A stretch of DNA of 64,000 bases. Source: UBA7672 sp036733305 (lineage in GTDB: Bacteria > Pseudomonadota > Alphaproteobacteria > Caulobacterales > Hyphomonadaceae). Positions 25,176 through 33,592 of this stretch are shown here, piece after piece. The notes beneath the pieces were generated by a model, which saw nothing but the letters and a program-made list of their open reading frames with translations, had not been told where the DNA came from and searched no databases. How positions within the stretch are numbered: position 1 is the first letter of the stretch; the number at the start of each line of letters is the position of its first letter. Both the position numbers and the translations under genes were made by a program. The DNA is taken from positions 3,493 through 67,492 of the forward strand of contig DAINAT010000004.1 of the NCBI GenBank assembly GCA_036733305.1. Reading direction: 5' to 3'.

Positions 25176-26219
25176 ATGTTCGACAAACCCGCCTTTGCTG
25201 GTCACGAGAGCGTTCACCACTTCTTCGACGCGAAGACCGGACTTCGGGCCATTGTCGCCATCCATTCGACGGCGCGTGGCCCTGCGGCGGGCGGTTGCCG
25301 GATGTGGAATTACGCGACGTCGGAAGATGCGCTCGTTGATGCGCTGCGTCTGTCGGAAGGGATGAGCAACAAGAACGCCATCGCTGATCTGCCGCTTGGC
25401 GGAGGCAAGTCGGTTATCTGGGGTAACGCGAAGACCGACAAGACGCCGGATCTGTTCCGCGCTTTTGGCCGCGCCATCGAGACACTGAACGGTAAGTACT
25501 GGACGGCTGAAGACGTAGGCGTGTCTGTGCACGACATGGCGCTCGTTGCCGAGGAGACGAAGTACGTTGCTGGTCTGCCGAGCGGGAAGGCTGCAAGCGG
25601 CGATCCGTCTCCGATAACGGCGAAGGGCGTATTCCTCGGCATCAAGGCGACGGCGCTGCGTGCGTTTGGTACGGACGATCTGAACGGCAAGCACATCGCT
25701 GTTCAGGGCGTGGGCCATGTCGGCGGATATGTGTGCAGCTATCTCGCCAAGGCTGGCGCGAAGCTGACGATCACCGACGTGAATGCAGAGGCGCTGGCGA
25801 CTGTCGCCAGCAGCACGGGCGCGAAGGTCGTGGCGCCGGATGAAATCTACGATGTCGACGCCGACATCTTCTCGCCCAACGCGCTGGGCGCGATCATCAA
25901 CCCGACGACGCTGCCGCGCCTCAAGGTGAAGGTGATTGCCGGCGCTGCAAACAATCAGCTCGCAACGGCGGGCATGGGCGAGAAGGTGCTGGAGAAGGGC
26001 ATCCTCTATGCGCCCGACTACGTCATCAATGGCGGCGGGATCATCAACGTCGCGGCCGAGATTTCCGGCACGTACGATCCGGCCTGGGTCGAGGCCAAGG
26101 TGCAGCGTCTGATTCAGACGCTGGGAGAGGTTCTCGATCAGGCACAATCCGAGAAGCGCGCCACGAATCGGATCGCCGACGAGATCGCCCGCCAACGCAT
26201 CGCGGCCGCCCGGGCATAG
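25176..26219 (+). CDS. Leucine/glutamate/phenylalanine/valine dehydrogenase family
   Basis: The 347-residue protein is an amino-acid dehydrogenase of the leucine dehydrogenase type, oxidatively deaminating branched-chain amino acids with NAD+. Motifs are GPAAGGCRMWNY, MSNKNAIADLPLGGGKSVIWG (catalytic Lys in the GGGK segment), WTAEDVGVS, and the Rossmann sequence VQGVGHVGGYVCSYLAKAGA. The C-terminal APDYVINGGGIINVAAE is also characteristic. Length is normal. It fits with the acyl-CoA dehydrogenases nearby in branched-chain amino-acid catabolism, but no operon is visible. Confidence 0.92.
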   Translation: MFDKPAFAGHESVHHFFDAKTGLRAIVAIHSTARGPAAGGCRMWNYATSEDALVDALRLSEGMSNKNAIADLPLGGGKSVIWGNAKTDKTPDLFRAFGRAIETLNGKYWTAEDVGVSVHDMALVAEETKYVAGLPSGKAASGDPSPITAKGVFLGIKATALRAFGTDDLNGKHIAVQGVGHVGGYVCSYLAKAGAKLTITDVNAEALATVASSTGAKVVAPDEIYDVDADIFSPNALGAIINPTTLPRLKVKVIAGAANNQLATAGMGEKVLEKGILYAPDYVINGGGIINVAAEISGTYDPAWVEAKVQRLIQTLGEVLDQAQSEKRATNRIADEIARQRIAAARA

Positions 26220-26440
26220 TATCCACAGGCACGGGGTTCGCCTGCGGGTTGAATCATTGTTGACGCTTTCTTAACGTCCTGATTTGCTGCGATGCAGCGA
26301 GGATAGAGTCCGGGCACATCTGGCAAGTCCCTTGCTGACTGGGGTGGTAGCGCCGCCCTCACATGCGGAAGGATCGGGAAGCCGAACGGTCCGCATGCAA
26401 GAGATCGGCGGCTAAAGTGGTTGGTGGCGTCGGGGGCGTT

Positions 26441-26719
26441 ATGTCCGAAGTCGTAGTTCAGATCGGTGCAGACGAGAGTCGCGACCCGTCACGTCTCATG
26501 CAAGCGGTGGATGCGTTTGCCAAATGGGCCGCAGAAACGGGCCTTTCCACGGAATCTGGCGATGCGCCGGACATCATGATGATGACCGAGCACACGGGCC
26601 GCGAGGTGCGTCGCAAGCTGGTGTTCCAGGATCGCGATCATGCTGCGCGCTTCCTGATGTTCTGGCGGACCGAGCGTCATCGCTCGAACGTTGTTGACGG
26701 TATCTCGGCAAACGCCTGA
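26441..26719 (+). CDS. Hypothetical protein, 92 aa
   Basis: The small soluble protein MSEVVVQIGADESRDPSR has no recognised family. It has a methionine-rich segment (DIMMMTEHTGREVRRKLVF) and a C-terminal helix with EHARFLMFWRTERHRS-like aromatic/arginine residues. The ATG at 26441 is preferred to an in-frame codon at 26363 because the longer reading is arginine-rich and unlike a natural N-terminus. The gene stands alone between the leucine dehydrogenase and the FAD oxidase. Confidence 0.6.
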   Translation: MSEVVVQIGADESRDPSRLMQAVDAFAKWAAETGLSTESGDAPDIMMMTEHTGREVRRKLVFQDRDHAARFLMFWRTERHRSNVVDGISANA

Positions 26720-26992
26720 TCGTATTTCTCCTGCCACGCTAACTGATCCGGTCTGATACGATCCGGCGTGTTGTCGCGCGTCCGGTGGGCCGTAAATTGT
26801 GCAGTGCGGGCGAGTTTTTTTGGTTGGCGGTATTCCCAGCATATGAGCGGCTATTCCAGAACGAAGCAGGGGTGATTTCGCCTCCTGAGCGATCCCGTGG
26901 AAGGGATAGCTTGCCGGGCGCGAAATAAGATCCCGATCAGGCCGGCAAGGGCACGCTCTGGTCCTTGGCCGGTGTCACGATATAGAGGCGCC

Positions 26993-28174
26993 ATGCCGTC
27001 GCCGTCGCATTCCAGGAATAACGGTTCACTCCGCGTTGCGGTGGTGGGCGCGGGCATTATCGGCCTGAGCGCAGCGCTGGAGATGCGGGCGCGCGGAGCA
27101 GAAGTCGCGGTTTACGATAGCGGTCTGGAACTCGGCGGGGGCGCAACCATGCGTGCAGCGGGCATGCTGGGCGCGGCGTTCGACTGGGCGCTCGAGAGCG
27201 AGCAGCGGGCGCTGGCGGCGTTGGCGCGGCATGCTGGCATGATCTGGCCTGACTTTGCGGCACGGATCGAGCGGCTGGCCGGGGCGGGGTTCGAGTTCTC
27301 TCGGGAGGGCGCGATCGTTGTTGCCCGGAATGCCGAGGAGTTGGCCTGGCTCGGGTCGCTCGCCGCCGCCTGCCAGGCGCGCGACCTGTCGGTTGAACGG
27401 CTTTCAGCTCCTGAGATCCGCAAGCTGGATGGAGCCTTGGCGGACGGGGTAACTGGCGGACTGCTGCTGCCGGAAGATCGACAGGTGGATGCGCAATTGG
27501 CGCTACAGCGTCTGGGCGCGGCCCTGCAGCGATCGGGCGTGGGGCTGAGGTTTGGGCGCAAGGTCGAGCGAATTGTCGGCGGTCAGGTTTTCCAGATGCC
27601 GGACGGGGAGAAGTTCGACCGGGTAGTGGTGGCGACCGGGGCGGGCGCTGTGCCGGCATTCGTCGGCCCGCGAGGGGCTCCGCTGGAGCATGGCCTGATC
27701 CCGAGCGTGCCGGTCAAAGGGCAGATGCTTGCCCTTGCCCCGCCGGAGAACGGCCCGCGCCACGTTATCCACGCGCGTGACGTGTATATCGCGCCCAAGT
27801 CGCGCTGGGTGCTGATCGGGTCGACGGCCGAGCGGGGGCGGGCGGATACCGGCGTTGAGCCGGACCGGATTGCGTGGTTAAGGGCAAGGGCCGCCGAAGT
27901 TGTGCCATCGCTGGCGAATGCTCCCCAGGTGACGGCGTGGGCGGGGGTGCGGCCGGCTACGCCGGACAACGCGCCGATGATCGGCCAGACAGCCATTCCG
28001 GGTGTTTTCGCAGCGTTGGGGCATTACCGGAACGGCGTTCTTTTCGCTCCCGCGACCGCGGAGTTGATCGCAGATCAGGTCATTGACGGTAAAGTGAGCC
28101 CCTTGGCGGCGGCGTTCGATCCGCTGAGGTTTGACAAGCTCGACGAGGCGCCGCACTCGCCAACACAACAATAG
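26993..28174 (+). CDS. FAD-dependent glycine/D-amino-acid oxidase (ThiO-like)
   Basis: The 393-residue protein is a DAO-family flavoenzyme. The FAD Rossmann motif is VAVVGAGIIGLSAALEMRARG near residue 14, followed by AVYDSGLELGGGATMRAAGM. The C-terminal part has VKGQMLALAPP and the characteristic TAWAGVRPATPDNAPMIGQT. ThiO oxidises glycine to supply thiazole in thiamine synthesis, but no other thi gene is near, so a general D-amino-acid or sarcosine role is also possible. The ATG at 26993 follows AGAGGCG; a longer reading adds an implausible basic tail. Confidence 0.88.
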   Translation: MPSPSHSRNNGSLRVAVVGAGIIGLSAALEMRARGAEVAVYDSGLELGGGATMRAAGMLGAAFDWALESEQRALAALARHAGMIWPDFAARIERLAGAGFEFSREGAIVVARNAEELAWLGSLAAACQARDLSVERLSAPEIRKLDGALADGVTGGLLLPEDRQVDAQLALQRLGAALQRSGVGLRFGRKVERIVGGQVFQMPDGEKFDRVVVATGAGAVPAFVGPRGAPLEHGLIPSVPVKGQMLALAPPENGPRHVIHARDVYIAPKSRWVLIGSTAERGRADTGVEPDRIAWLRARAAEVVPSLANAPQVTAWAGVRPATPDNAPMIGQTAIPGVFAALGHYRNGVLFAPATAELIADQVIDGKVSPLAAAFDPLRFDKLDEAPHSPTQQ

Positions 28175-28222
28175 TAGCTGGGCGCAAAGTCCAGTCGGGG
28201 AAAGAGAGTACGGGAGACTCGC

Positions 28223-29389
28223 ATGCATAACATCGCACCGATGACGGAAGACCAGCAGTCGATCCAGGACGCGGTCGCAGCGGTTTGCCGCGAGTTCGAC
28301 GCCGAATACTGGCGCAAGACCGACGAGACCGGCAAATGGCCGGAAGAGTTCACCAAGGCGATGGCCGAAGGCGGCTGGCTCGGCATCGCCATGCCGGAAG
28401 AAGTGGGCGGTTCGGGCCTCGGCCTGAAGGAAGCCGCGATCATGATGCAGACGGTCGCGCGCTCGGGCGCCGGCTTCACAGGCTGCTCGTCGATCCACCT
28501 GAACATCTTCGGCGCGAAGCCGATCGAGAAGTTCGGCACCTCGGAACAGAAACAGGAATACCTGCCCAAGATCATCGCCGGCGAACAGAAGATGTGCTTC
28601 GGCGTTACCGAACCGAACTCGGGCCTCGACACGTCGAGCCTTGAGACGCGCGCCGAGCGCACGAACACTGGCTATGTCATCAACGGCCGCAAGATCTGGA
28701 CGACGGGCGCGCAGCGCGCCGACAAGATCCTGCTGATCGCGCGCACGACGCCGAAGGACAAGGTCGCGAAGCCGTATATGGGCCTGTCGCTGTTCTACAT
28801 GGACATGAAGGGCATCGAAGCAAAGCCGATCCCGAAAATGGGCCGCAAGGCTGTCGAGTGCAACATGCTGTACTTCGACAATGTCGAGATCCCGAAAGAG
28901 GCGCTGATCGGCGAGGAAGGCCAAGGCTTCAAATATCTGCTGCAGGGTCTGAACCCGGAGCGCGTGCTGTTCGCTGTCGAAGCGATCGGTCTCGGCTTTG
29001 CGGCGCTTGAGCGCGCGACGACTTACGCGAAAGAGCGCGTCGTGTTCGGCCGTCCGATCGGCCAGAACCAGGGCGTGGCGCATCCGTTGGCCAAGTCGTG
29101 GGCCGAGCTCTCGGCTGCTGAACTGCTCGCATACAAGGCCGCCGACCTCTACGACAAAGGCCTTGAGTGCGGCGCTGAAGCGAACGCTGCGAAGTATCTC
29201 GGTGCAGAAGCTGGCTTCACGGCTTGCGAAGCTTCGGTGCTGGCGCATGGCGGCATGGGCTATGCGAAAGAGTACGACGTCGAGCGCTACATGCGCGAAG
29301 CGATGATCGCGCGTATCGCGCCGGTCAGCCGTGAGATGATCCTCAACTTCATCTCCGAGCGCGTGCTGGGCCTGCCGAAGAGCTACTAG
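28223..29389 (+). CDS. Acyl-CoA dehydrogenase
   Basis: The 388-residue flavoprotein begins MHNIAPMTEDQQSIQDAVAAV and has the ACAD motifs FGVTEPNSGLDTSSLETRAE, YVINGRKIWTTGAQRADKI and NPERVLFAVEAIGLGFAALERA. The putative catalytic Glu is in YAKEYDVERYMREA, at the medium-chain-type position. The substrate chain type cannot be fixed from sequence; a branched or aryl-acyl substrate is possible. It follows the ThiO-like gene by 48 bases on the same strand. The codon use is more uniform than in neighbouring genes, with long GC-rich third positions. Confidence 0.93.
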   Translation: MHNIAPMTEDQQSIQDAVAAVCREFDAEYWRKTDETGKWPEEFTKAMAEGGWLGIAMPEEVGGSGLGLKEAAIMMQTVARSGAGFTGCSSIHLNIFGAKPIEKFGTSEQKQEYLPKIIAGEQKMCFGVTEPNSGLDTSSLETRAERTNTGYVINGRKIWTTGAQRADKILLIARTTPKDKVAKPYMGLSLFYMDMKGIEAKPIPKMGRKAVECNMLYFDNVEIPKEALIGEEGQGFKYLLQGLNPERVLFAVEAIGLGFAALERATTYAKERVVFGRPIGQNQGVAHPLAKSWAELSAAELLAYKAADLYDKGLECGAEANAAKYLGAEAGFTACEASVLAHGGMGYAKEYDVERYMREAMIARIAPVSREMILNFISERVLGLPKSY

Positions 29390-29496
29390 ACCGCTGCGGC
29401 GAAAGCGCGAACCGAAGCATCGGCCACCGCGCGTTCGTCCGGCGTGAGCTGGCGCCACATGGCGATGCCCGTGACTGGGAAACTTCAATGACTTCA

Positions 29497-29522
29497 AAGG
29501 GCGCCTTTAAAGCGGGCGCCTT
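29497..29522 (+). terminator. Possible terminator after the acyl-CoA dehydrogenase gene
   Basis: AAGGGCGCC and GGCGCCTT can pair (one base bulged) around TTTAAAGC, followed by TTGG. The stem is about 8 pairs but the U-run is short, so the call is tentative. Confidence 0.4.
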
Positions 29523-29645
29523 GGTGTCGCGTGATCGAGACACCCCGACAGGCCTTTCGGCCGCTGAACCCGTTCCTGCGCGGGTGTTGGCATGTACCCT
29601 GCGAGTGGGGAACAAGGACCGGAAGTTGGTCAGGAGAAGTTAGTC

Positions 29646-29786
29646 ATGGCCTCTGCGCCCGCACCTGTTTCGACGAGTGTATCTACCATTTCCTTGCCGC
29701 CGCACCTGATGATGTGGGCCGGCATGTACACTGTGATGTTCTGCATCGCTGGCGGCATGATCGCCTGCCTGTACAATCCGGACTGA
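29646..29786 (+). CDS. Small membrane protein, 46 aa
   Basis: The ORF begins at an ATG preceded by AGGAGAAG and encodes MASAPAPVSTSVSTISLPP followed by a single hydrophobic segment (LMMWAGMYTVMFCIAGGMIACLY) and NPD. The good ribosome-binding site and clean transmembrane segment support a real small protein. No family is recognised. It lies alone upstream of the SDR genes. Confidence 0.5.
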   Translation: MASAPAPVSTSVSTISLPPHLMMWAGMYTVMFCIAGGMIACLYNPD

Positions 29787-29897
29787 TACACGTCGGCTTG
29801 ATACAAATTGGCCTGACACAAATCGGATCGGGCTTCCAGTTTACCACTCCCTAGCCAGGGCCTAGCATCTCGCCGGTGGTGAACCGCGCGAGGCTTC

Positions 29898-30632
29898 ATG
29901 TCGTCCATTCTGATCACTGGCGCTGGTAGCGGCATCGGCCGCGCCACGGCTGTGGCTTTCGTCAACGCGGGTTGGGACGTGGCGCTGGTCGGGCGCAGGC
30001 GCGAGGCGCTGGAGGAGACGGCGCGCGTGGCCGGCGGTGGGTTGGTGATCGCGGGCGATGTGACGAAGGCGGAGCAGGTTGAGGCGGTGTTCGCTCAGGC
30101 AGTTGCGAGCTTCGGGCGGCTGGATACGCTGTTCAACAATGCGGGGCGGGGATCGCGGCCGAAGACGATTGACGAGATGCCGCTGGAAGACTGGCAGGGC
30201 GTGCTCGACGTGAACCTGACGGGCGCGGTGCTGTGTTCGCGCGCGGCATTCGCGCAGATGCGGAAGCAGAGTCCGCAGGGTGGGCGGATCATCAACAACG
30301 GCTCGATCTCGGCGCACGCGCCGCGGCCTGGGTCGACGCCGTATACCGTGACCAAGCATGCGATCACGGGGCTGACAAAGTGCCTGTCGCTGGATGGGCG
30401 GCCTTTCAACATTGCTTGCGGGCAGATCGATATCGGCAACGCGCTGACGGAGATGGCGGCGCCGATCGCGAAGGGCGTGCCGCAGGCGGATGGGCGGATC
30501 ATGGCTGAGCCGACGATGGACGTGGACGATGTGGCGAAGGCGGTGCTGATGATGGCGGAGCTGCCCCTTGCATCCAACGTGCAGTTCATGACCGTGATGG
30601 CGACGAACATGCCGTTCATCGGCAGAGGCTAG
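29898..30632 (+). CDS. Short-chain dehydrogenase/reductase
   Basis: The 244-residue SDR has the cofactor motif ITGAGSGIGRATAVAF, the NNAG structural motif (LFNNAGRGSRPK) and the catalytic triad region NNGSISAHAPRPGSTPYTVTKHAITG with Tyr-x3-Lys. The natural substrate is unknown. It is followed after 11 bases by a second SDR gene in the same direction, so both likely act on related substrates. Confidence 0.92.
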   Translation: MSSILITGAGSGIGRATAVAFVNAGWDVALVGRRREALEETARVAGGGLVIAGDVTKAEQVEAVFAQAVASFGRLDTLFNNAGRGSRPKTIDEMPLEDWQGVLDVNLTGAVLCSRAAFAQMRKQSPQGGRIINNGSISAHAPRPGSTPYTVTKHAITGLTKCLSLDGRPFNIACGQIDIGNALTEMAAPIAKGVPQADGRIMAEPTMDVDDVAKAVLMMAELPLASNVQFMTVMATNMPFIGRG

Positions 30633-30643
30633 GGAGACACTGG

Positions 30644-31420
30644 ATGGGACGCGTATCGGGTAAGGTTGCGCTGGTCACTGGCGCGGCAAGCGGGATCGGG
30701 CGGGCGAGTGCGGAGGCGCTGGCGCGCGAGGGCGCGACCGTGGTGCTCACCGATGTTCAGGTGGACAAGGGTGTGGAAGTGGCCGTCGAGATCGGCAAGG
30801 CGGGCGGCGTTGCGCATTTTTCGCGGCATGACGTGACGAATGAGATCGAGTGGAACGAGATCGTTCGCCGGATCGAGAAGGATTTCGGGCGGCTCGATAT
30901 TCTCGTGAACAATGCGGGCATCGCGGTTGGGGGCATGGTGACGGATCTGACGCTGGATGATTTTCGGCGGCAGATGGCGGTGAACGTCGATAGCGTGTTT
31001 CTGGGCACGAAGACGGCGCTGCCGTTGATGCGGAAGTATGGCGGGGGTTCGATTGTGAACATCTCGTCGGTGGCCGGGCTGCGCGGTGCGCCGCGGTTGT
31101 CGGCTTACTGCGCGTCGAAGGGCGCGGTGCGGTTGTTCACGAAGGCGGTGGCGCTGGAGTGTGCGGCGATGAAGGACGGTATCCGCGTGAACTCGGTTCA
31201 TCCGGGGATTATCGATACGCCGATCTGGGGGCAGGTCGTGCCGGGCGCGAACGCGCCGCCGGATCTTGATGCGATGACGGCATTGCGGGTGCCGCTGGGC
31301 GTGAAGGGGCAGCCGATGGATATCGCGAACGTGGTGCTGTTCCTCGCGAGCGATGACAGCCGCTATGTGACGGGCGAGGAGATCGTGGTCGATGGCGGGA
31401 TGACGGTCGGGTCGCTCTGA
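30644..31420 (+). CDS. Short-chain dehydrogenase/reductase
   Basis: The 258-residue SDR has VTGAASGIGRASAEALAREGA at the start, LVNNAGIAVGG, and the active site region NISSVAGLRGAPRLSAYCASKGA with Tyr-x3-Lys. The C-terminal VTGEEIVVDGGMTVGSL is typical of classical SDRs. The substrate is unknown; the family includes steroid and sugar dehydrogenases. It shares an operon with the preceding SDR gene. Confidence 0.92.
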   Translation: MGRVSGKVALVTGAASGIGRASAEALAREGATVVLTDVQVDKGVEVAVEIGKAGGVAHFSRHDVTNEIEWNEIVRRIEKDFGRLDILVNNAGIAVGGMVTDLTLDDFRRQMAVNVDSVFLGTKTALPLMRKYGGGSIVNISSVAGLRGAPRLSAYCASKGAVRLFTKAVALECAAMKDGIRVNSVHPGIIDTPIWGQVVPGANAPPDLDAMTALRVPLGVKGQPMDIANVVLFLASDDSRYVTGEEIVVDGGMTVGSL

Positions 31421-31446
31421 GGCGACCCGGTTTCGTCAGGCCGGCA

Positions 31447-31734
31447 TCACTGCGTGTTGCGCCATTTTTCCATTGCGCCGGAGATGGCGAAGGTCTCGCG
31501 GTATTTCGGCGAGTCCGAGGGGCGCGGGGGCTTGGCCGAGGTGAGGGCCATGATCTCGGCGAGCTTGTTGTGAGCCGGGCCCGACTGGCCTGCGCCGATA
31601 TAGGCGTGGAGTTCGATCAGCGCGCTTGAGAGCAGGTCGTTGGCGCGGATGATGAAGTAGGGCTCGTCTTCAGCCAGCTTTGTGTAAGGGTCGTATTTGG
31701 ACGGGTTGGCCTTGGAGCCGACGGGGGCAGTCAT
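31447..31734 (-). CDS. Conserved hypothetical protein, 95 aa
   Basis: The protein MTAPVGSKANPSKYDPYTKL has no signal peptide. It contains the hydrophobic helical stretch YFIIRANDLLSSALIELHAYIGAG and a C-terminal part (SPKYRETFAISGAMEKWRNTQ). It may be a small helical protein. The ATG at 31734 is preferred since MTAPVG is preceded by GCTCTC-free but plausible context, and the longer reading is basic and atypical. The gene converges with the second SDR gene. Confidence 0.65.
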   Translation of the reverse strand: MTAPVGSKANPSKYDPYTKLAEDEPYFIIRANDLLSSALIELHAYIGAGQSGPAHNKLAEIMALTSAKPPRPSDSPKYRETFAISGAMEKWRNTQ

Positions 31735-31865
31735 GAGAGCCTCGTGAGTCTGAATCGGGCACAGTGTGCCGGATTTTCTGGCCGGGCGCGAGGCTGTGGA
31801 TAAGACGCGCCATGCAGGCATGAGAGCGCGTTCCCGCGGGCGGGTTTGTTTCGATGGGGATGTGG

Positions 31866-31897
31866 TGCGCGCCTAGAAGGTGCGCGCTTCGGTTTTT
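31866..31897 (+). terminator. Possible intrinsic terminator
   Basis: GTGCGCGCCTAGAAGGTGCGCGC can fold into a GC-rich hairpin with a bulged base, followed by TTCGGTTTTTT. It may end plus-strand transcripts or simply be part of the repeat-rich stretch. Confidence 0.4.
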
Positions 31898-32424
31898 TCA
31901 CCGCTCGTCCGGGTGTGAGCCGGGGTGCAGGGCTGCTGGTGCAGGTCCTGAGCGCAGATCACCCTTGATGCTCTGGGTCCCGACTTGCGTCGGGATGAGC
32001 GGAGTGGGGGTGGTGCGAGGTTGAGGGAGCGGGCGTGTTGCGCGCGCTTGGTTTCACCAATGGCTGTCATCCCGGCCGAGCGTAGCGAGCGCCGGGAACC
32101 ATTGATGGGGTGTCGTGCTCTCGCAATGGGTCCCGGATAACGCTTTGCGTTTCCGGGATGACAAGTGGTGAGGCGAGCGCACGGTTGGGCGGGGTCGCTT
32201 GCGGCGACTGTTTGGGTTTCCTTGGATTGGGTGTCGGTCGCAGCTCTGGGCAGATCTGTAGGCGTGGGCTGTGTGGCATTCACAGCTTCACGGCGGCGGA
32301 TCATCTGGAGCGTTGAGGCGACGTTCAGCACGAGCATCGCAAACATACGCAGCATCGCATTGATCCAGTGATCAAGCGGCGACGGGGTCCCTAGCCCAAT
32401 GTGCGCGTGTTTGTGTCGTGTCAT
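31873..32424 (-). CDS. Low-confidence ORF running into repeats
   Basis: The first 60 or so residues (MTRHKHAHIGLGTPSP, LDHWINAMLRMFAMLVLNVA) look like a genuine small protein with an amphipathic or membrane-binding helix. After about residue 95 the reading is the translation of family C repeats (HPGNAKRYPGPIARAR and similar), so the natural 3' end may have been overwritten. There is no strong ribosome-binding site. It may be a decayed gene. Confidence 0.25.
   Translation of the reverse strand: MTRHKHAHIGLGTPSPLDHWINAMLRMFAMLVLNVASTLQMIRRREAVNATQPTPTDLPRAATDTQSKETQTVAASDPAQPCARLTTCHPGNAKRYPGPIARARHPINGSRRSLRSAGMTAIGETKRAQHARSLNLAPPPLRSSRRKSGPRASRVICAQDLHQQPCTPAHTRTSGEKTEARTF
31904..32000. repeat. 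Palindromic intergenic repeat, family C, degenerate
   Basis: The left arm GTCCGGGTGTGAGCCGGGGT and right arm GGGTCCCGACTTGCGTCGGG, about 55 bases apart, are a degenerate version of the element at 2354-2434. Confidence 0.65.
32065..32163. repeat. Palindromic intergenic repeat, family C variant
   Basis: TGTCATCCCGGCCGAGCGTA at the left and CGCTTTGCGTTTCCGGGATG plus ACA at the right enclose CGCCGGGAACCATTG and CAATGGGTCCCGG, giving nested inverted arms. Elements of this kind are common in alphaproteobacterial genomes. Confidence 0.75.
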
Positions 32425-32425
32425 G

Positions 32426-32442
32426 CGGGGTAGAATACCCCG
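32426..32442. promoter_or_regulatory. Perfect 7-base inverted repeat
   Basis: CGGGGTA-GAA-TACCCCG is perfectly symmetrical in its arms. It lies between the low-confidence ORF start at 32424 and the plus-strand tyrosine phosphatase at 32636. It might be an operator or hairpin; there is no T-run. Confidence 0.35.
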
Positions 32443-32635
32443 GCACGGGGCGCCGTAGATTCTGGGTCGCTCTATCCCTCAAAGTTTTGCGCTAACGCGC
32501 TGAGTTTACTTGGGTCTCGCAAAAATCGTCCTGCGGATTTGTCCCGCTCTATCCCCCAATTCCGGCGTCACGGGGGACATTTTCGATGCATCCTACGGGT
32601 GGACCTCACTGGCTGATTGGCCTACCTCGCCTCGC

Positions 32636-33412
32636 ATGGAAACGCGGAAACATCTGTTCGACGGGCTGCATAACTTCAGGGACTTCGGCGGGTATGACGC
32701 CGGGGGGCGGAAGTTGGTGACGGGGCGGTTGTTCCGGTCGGCGAACCATGCACTGGCGTCGGAGGCGGATCTGGCGCGGTTGCGCGAGATGGGGATCGGC
32801 GCGGTGATCGACCTGCGGCGGCCATCGGAGCGTGAGCGGCAGCCTTCGCGGCGGTGGGCAGACTTCGCGGGCATCGTGATCGAGAACGAAGACCATGATG
32901 AGGGCGCAGAGACGTGGGACACGTTCATGGGCCAGTGGGACATGACCGAGGACAGCTTCCGCAGCTACATGATGCGGTACTACACGCGCGCGCCGCATCT
33001 GCCGCGACTGGTGGAACTCTACACGCGATATTTCGATGTGCTGGCCAATGGCGAGGGTGCGCTGGTGGTGCATTGTGCGGCGGGCAAGGATCGCACGGGG
33101 TTGATCGTGGCGCTGACGCATCTGCTGGCGGGCGTGCATCGCGATGACATCGTGGCTGACTATTTGCTGACCAATGACCCCTCGCGGTTCGAGGCGTTCG
33201 GCAAGCAATGGGCGGACATGATCAAGGCCGAGCGCGGCTTTGGCCCGACGCTGGAGACGATGCGGATGGTGATGGGCGTTGAGCCTGCCTATCTGGAGCG
33301 GGCTCTGGAAGAGATCGAGACGCAGAGCGGGGGCGTTGAGACGTATCTGCGCGACGTGCTGGGCGTGGATGCGGCGAAGCGCGCTGGGATCGAGAAACGG
33401 TTGTTTGGGTAG
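32636..33412 (+). CDS. Tyrosine-protein phosphatase, IphP/MptpB-like
   Basis: The 258-residue protein has the P-loop VVHCAAGKDRTGLIVAL (HC-x5-R) of the IphP/MptpB group of tyrosine/lipid phosphatases. The N-terminal part has FDGLHNFRDFGGYDAGG and GRLFRSANHA, both characteristic. There is no signal peptide when the ATG at 32636 is used; the longer reading up to 32510 adds a non-homologous stretch including a repeat arm. The gene has no close partner on the same strand. Confidence 0.9.
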   Translation: METRKHLFDGLHNFRDFGGYDAGGRKLVTGRLFRSANHALASEADLARLREMGIGAVIDLRRPSERERQPSRRWADFAGIVIENEDHDEGAETWDTFMGQWDMTEDSFRSYMMRYYTRAPHLPRLVELYTRYFDVLANGEGALVVHCAAGKDRTGLIVALTHLLAGVHRDDIVADYLLTNDPSRFEAFGKQWADMIKAERGFGPTLETMRMVMGVEPAYLERALEEIETQSGGVETYLRDVLGVDAAKRAGIEKRLFG

Positions 33413-33423
33413 GCGAGGGTGAG

Positions 33424-33480
33424 CCTGCGCTCGCTCTTTGACGGGCGCGCAGCTTTGCTGCGTTGCTCAGGATGAACGCT
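33424..33480. repeat. Degenerate copy of repeat family B
   Basis: CGCTCGCTCTTTGACGGGCG followed by GCTGCGTTGCTCAGGATGAA resembles a degraded family B arm. It lies directly before the family A copy at 33506, so two repeat families adjoin. Confidence 0.5.
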
Positions 33481-33505
33481 TAACCGAGTGACGTGTGCGA
33501 ATGAG

Positions 33506-33563
33506 CAGGGTGCATCTTGATGCACCGCGCTACGGTCTCGGTGCATCAAGATGCACCCTACTT
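33506..33563. repeat. Palindromic intergenic repeat, family A
   Basis: GGTGCATCTTGATGCACC and GGTGCATCAAGATGCACC, with CAGG and CCTAC flanks, repeat the layout of the copy at 18329-18386. It lies between the tyrosine phosphatase and the convergent response-regulator gene. Confidence 0.85.
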
Positions 33564-33592
33564 TGTGTGTGAGGAGCGAGGGCTCGCGCGCC

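Larger units (their letters stand above)
29390..29897. other. Intergenic region with a small ORF and degenerate repeats
   Basis: The 508 bases between the acyl-CoA dehydrogenase and SDR genes hold a possible terminator (29497-29522, AAGGGCGCC ... GGCGCCTT), a small membrane ORF (29646-29786) and three degenerate 15-base repeats at 29784-29835. A minus-strand 24-codon ORF at 29460-29389 (MWRQLTPDERAVADAS...) reads like the C-terminal fragment of a larger protein and may be a gene remnant. Confidence 0.6.
31735..32635. other. Repeat-rich region between genes
   Basis: This 900-base stretch holds two family C elements (31904-32000 and 32065-32163), a GC-rich hairpin with a T-run (31866-31897), a perfect small inverted repeat at 32426-32442 and a low-confidence minus-strand ORF (31873-32424). 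A partial family A arm (GATGCATCCTACGGGTGG) is at 32585-32602. I see no convincing plus-strand gene before 32636. Confidence 0.6.

Noticed and set aside
32510..32635. Upstream start for the tyrosine phosphatase
   Set aside because: The extra 42 residues include a repeat-like arm and lack family similarity, whereas ATG 32636 begins the conserved part.
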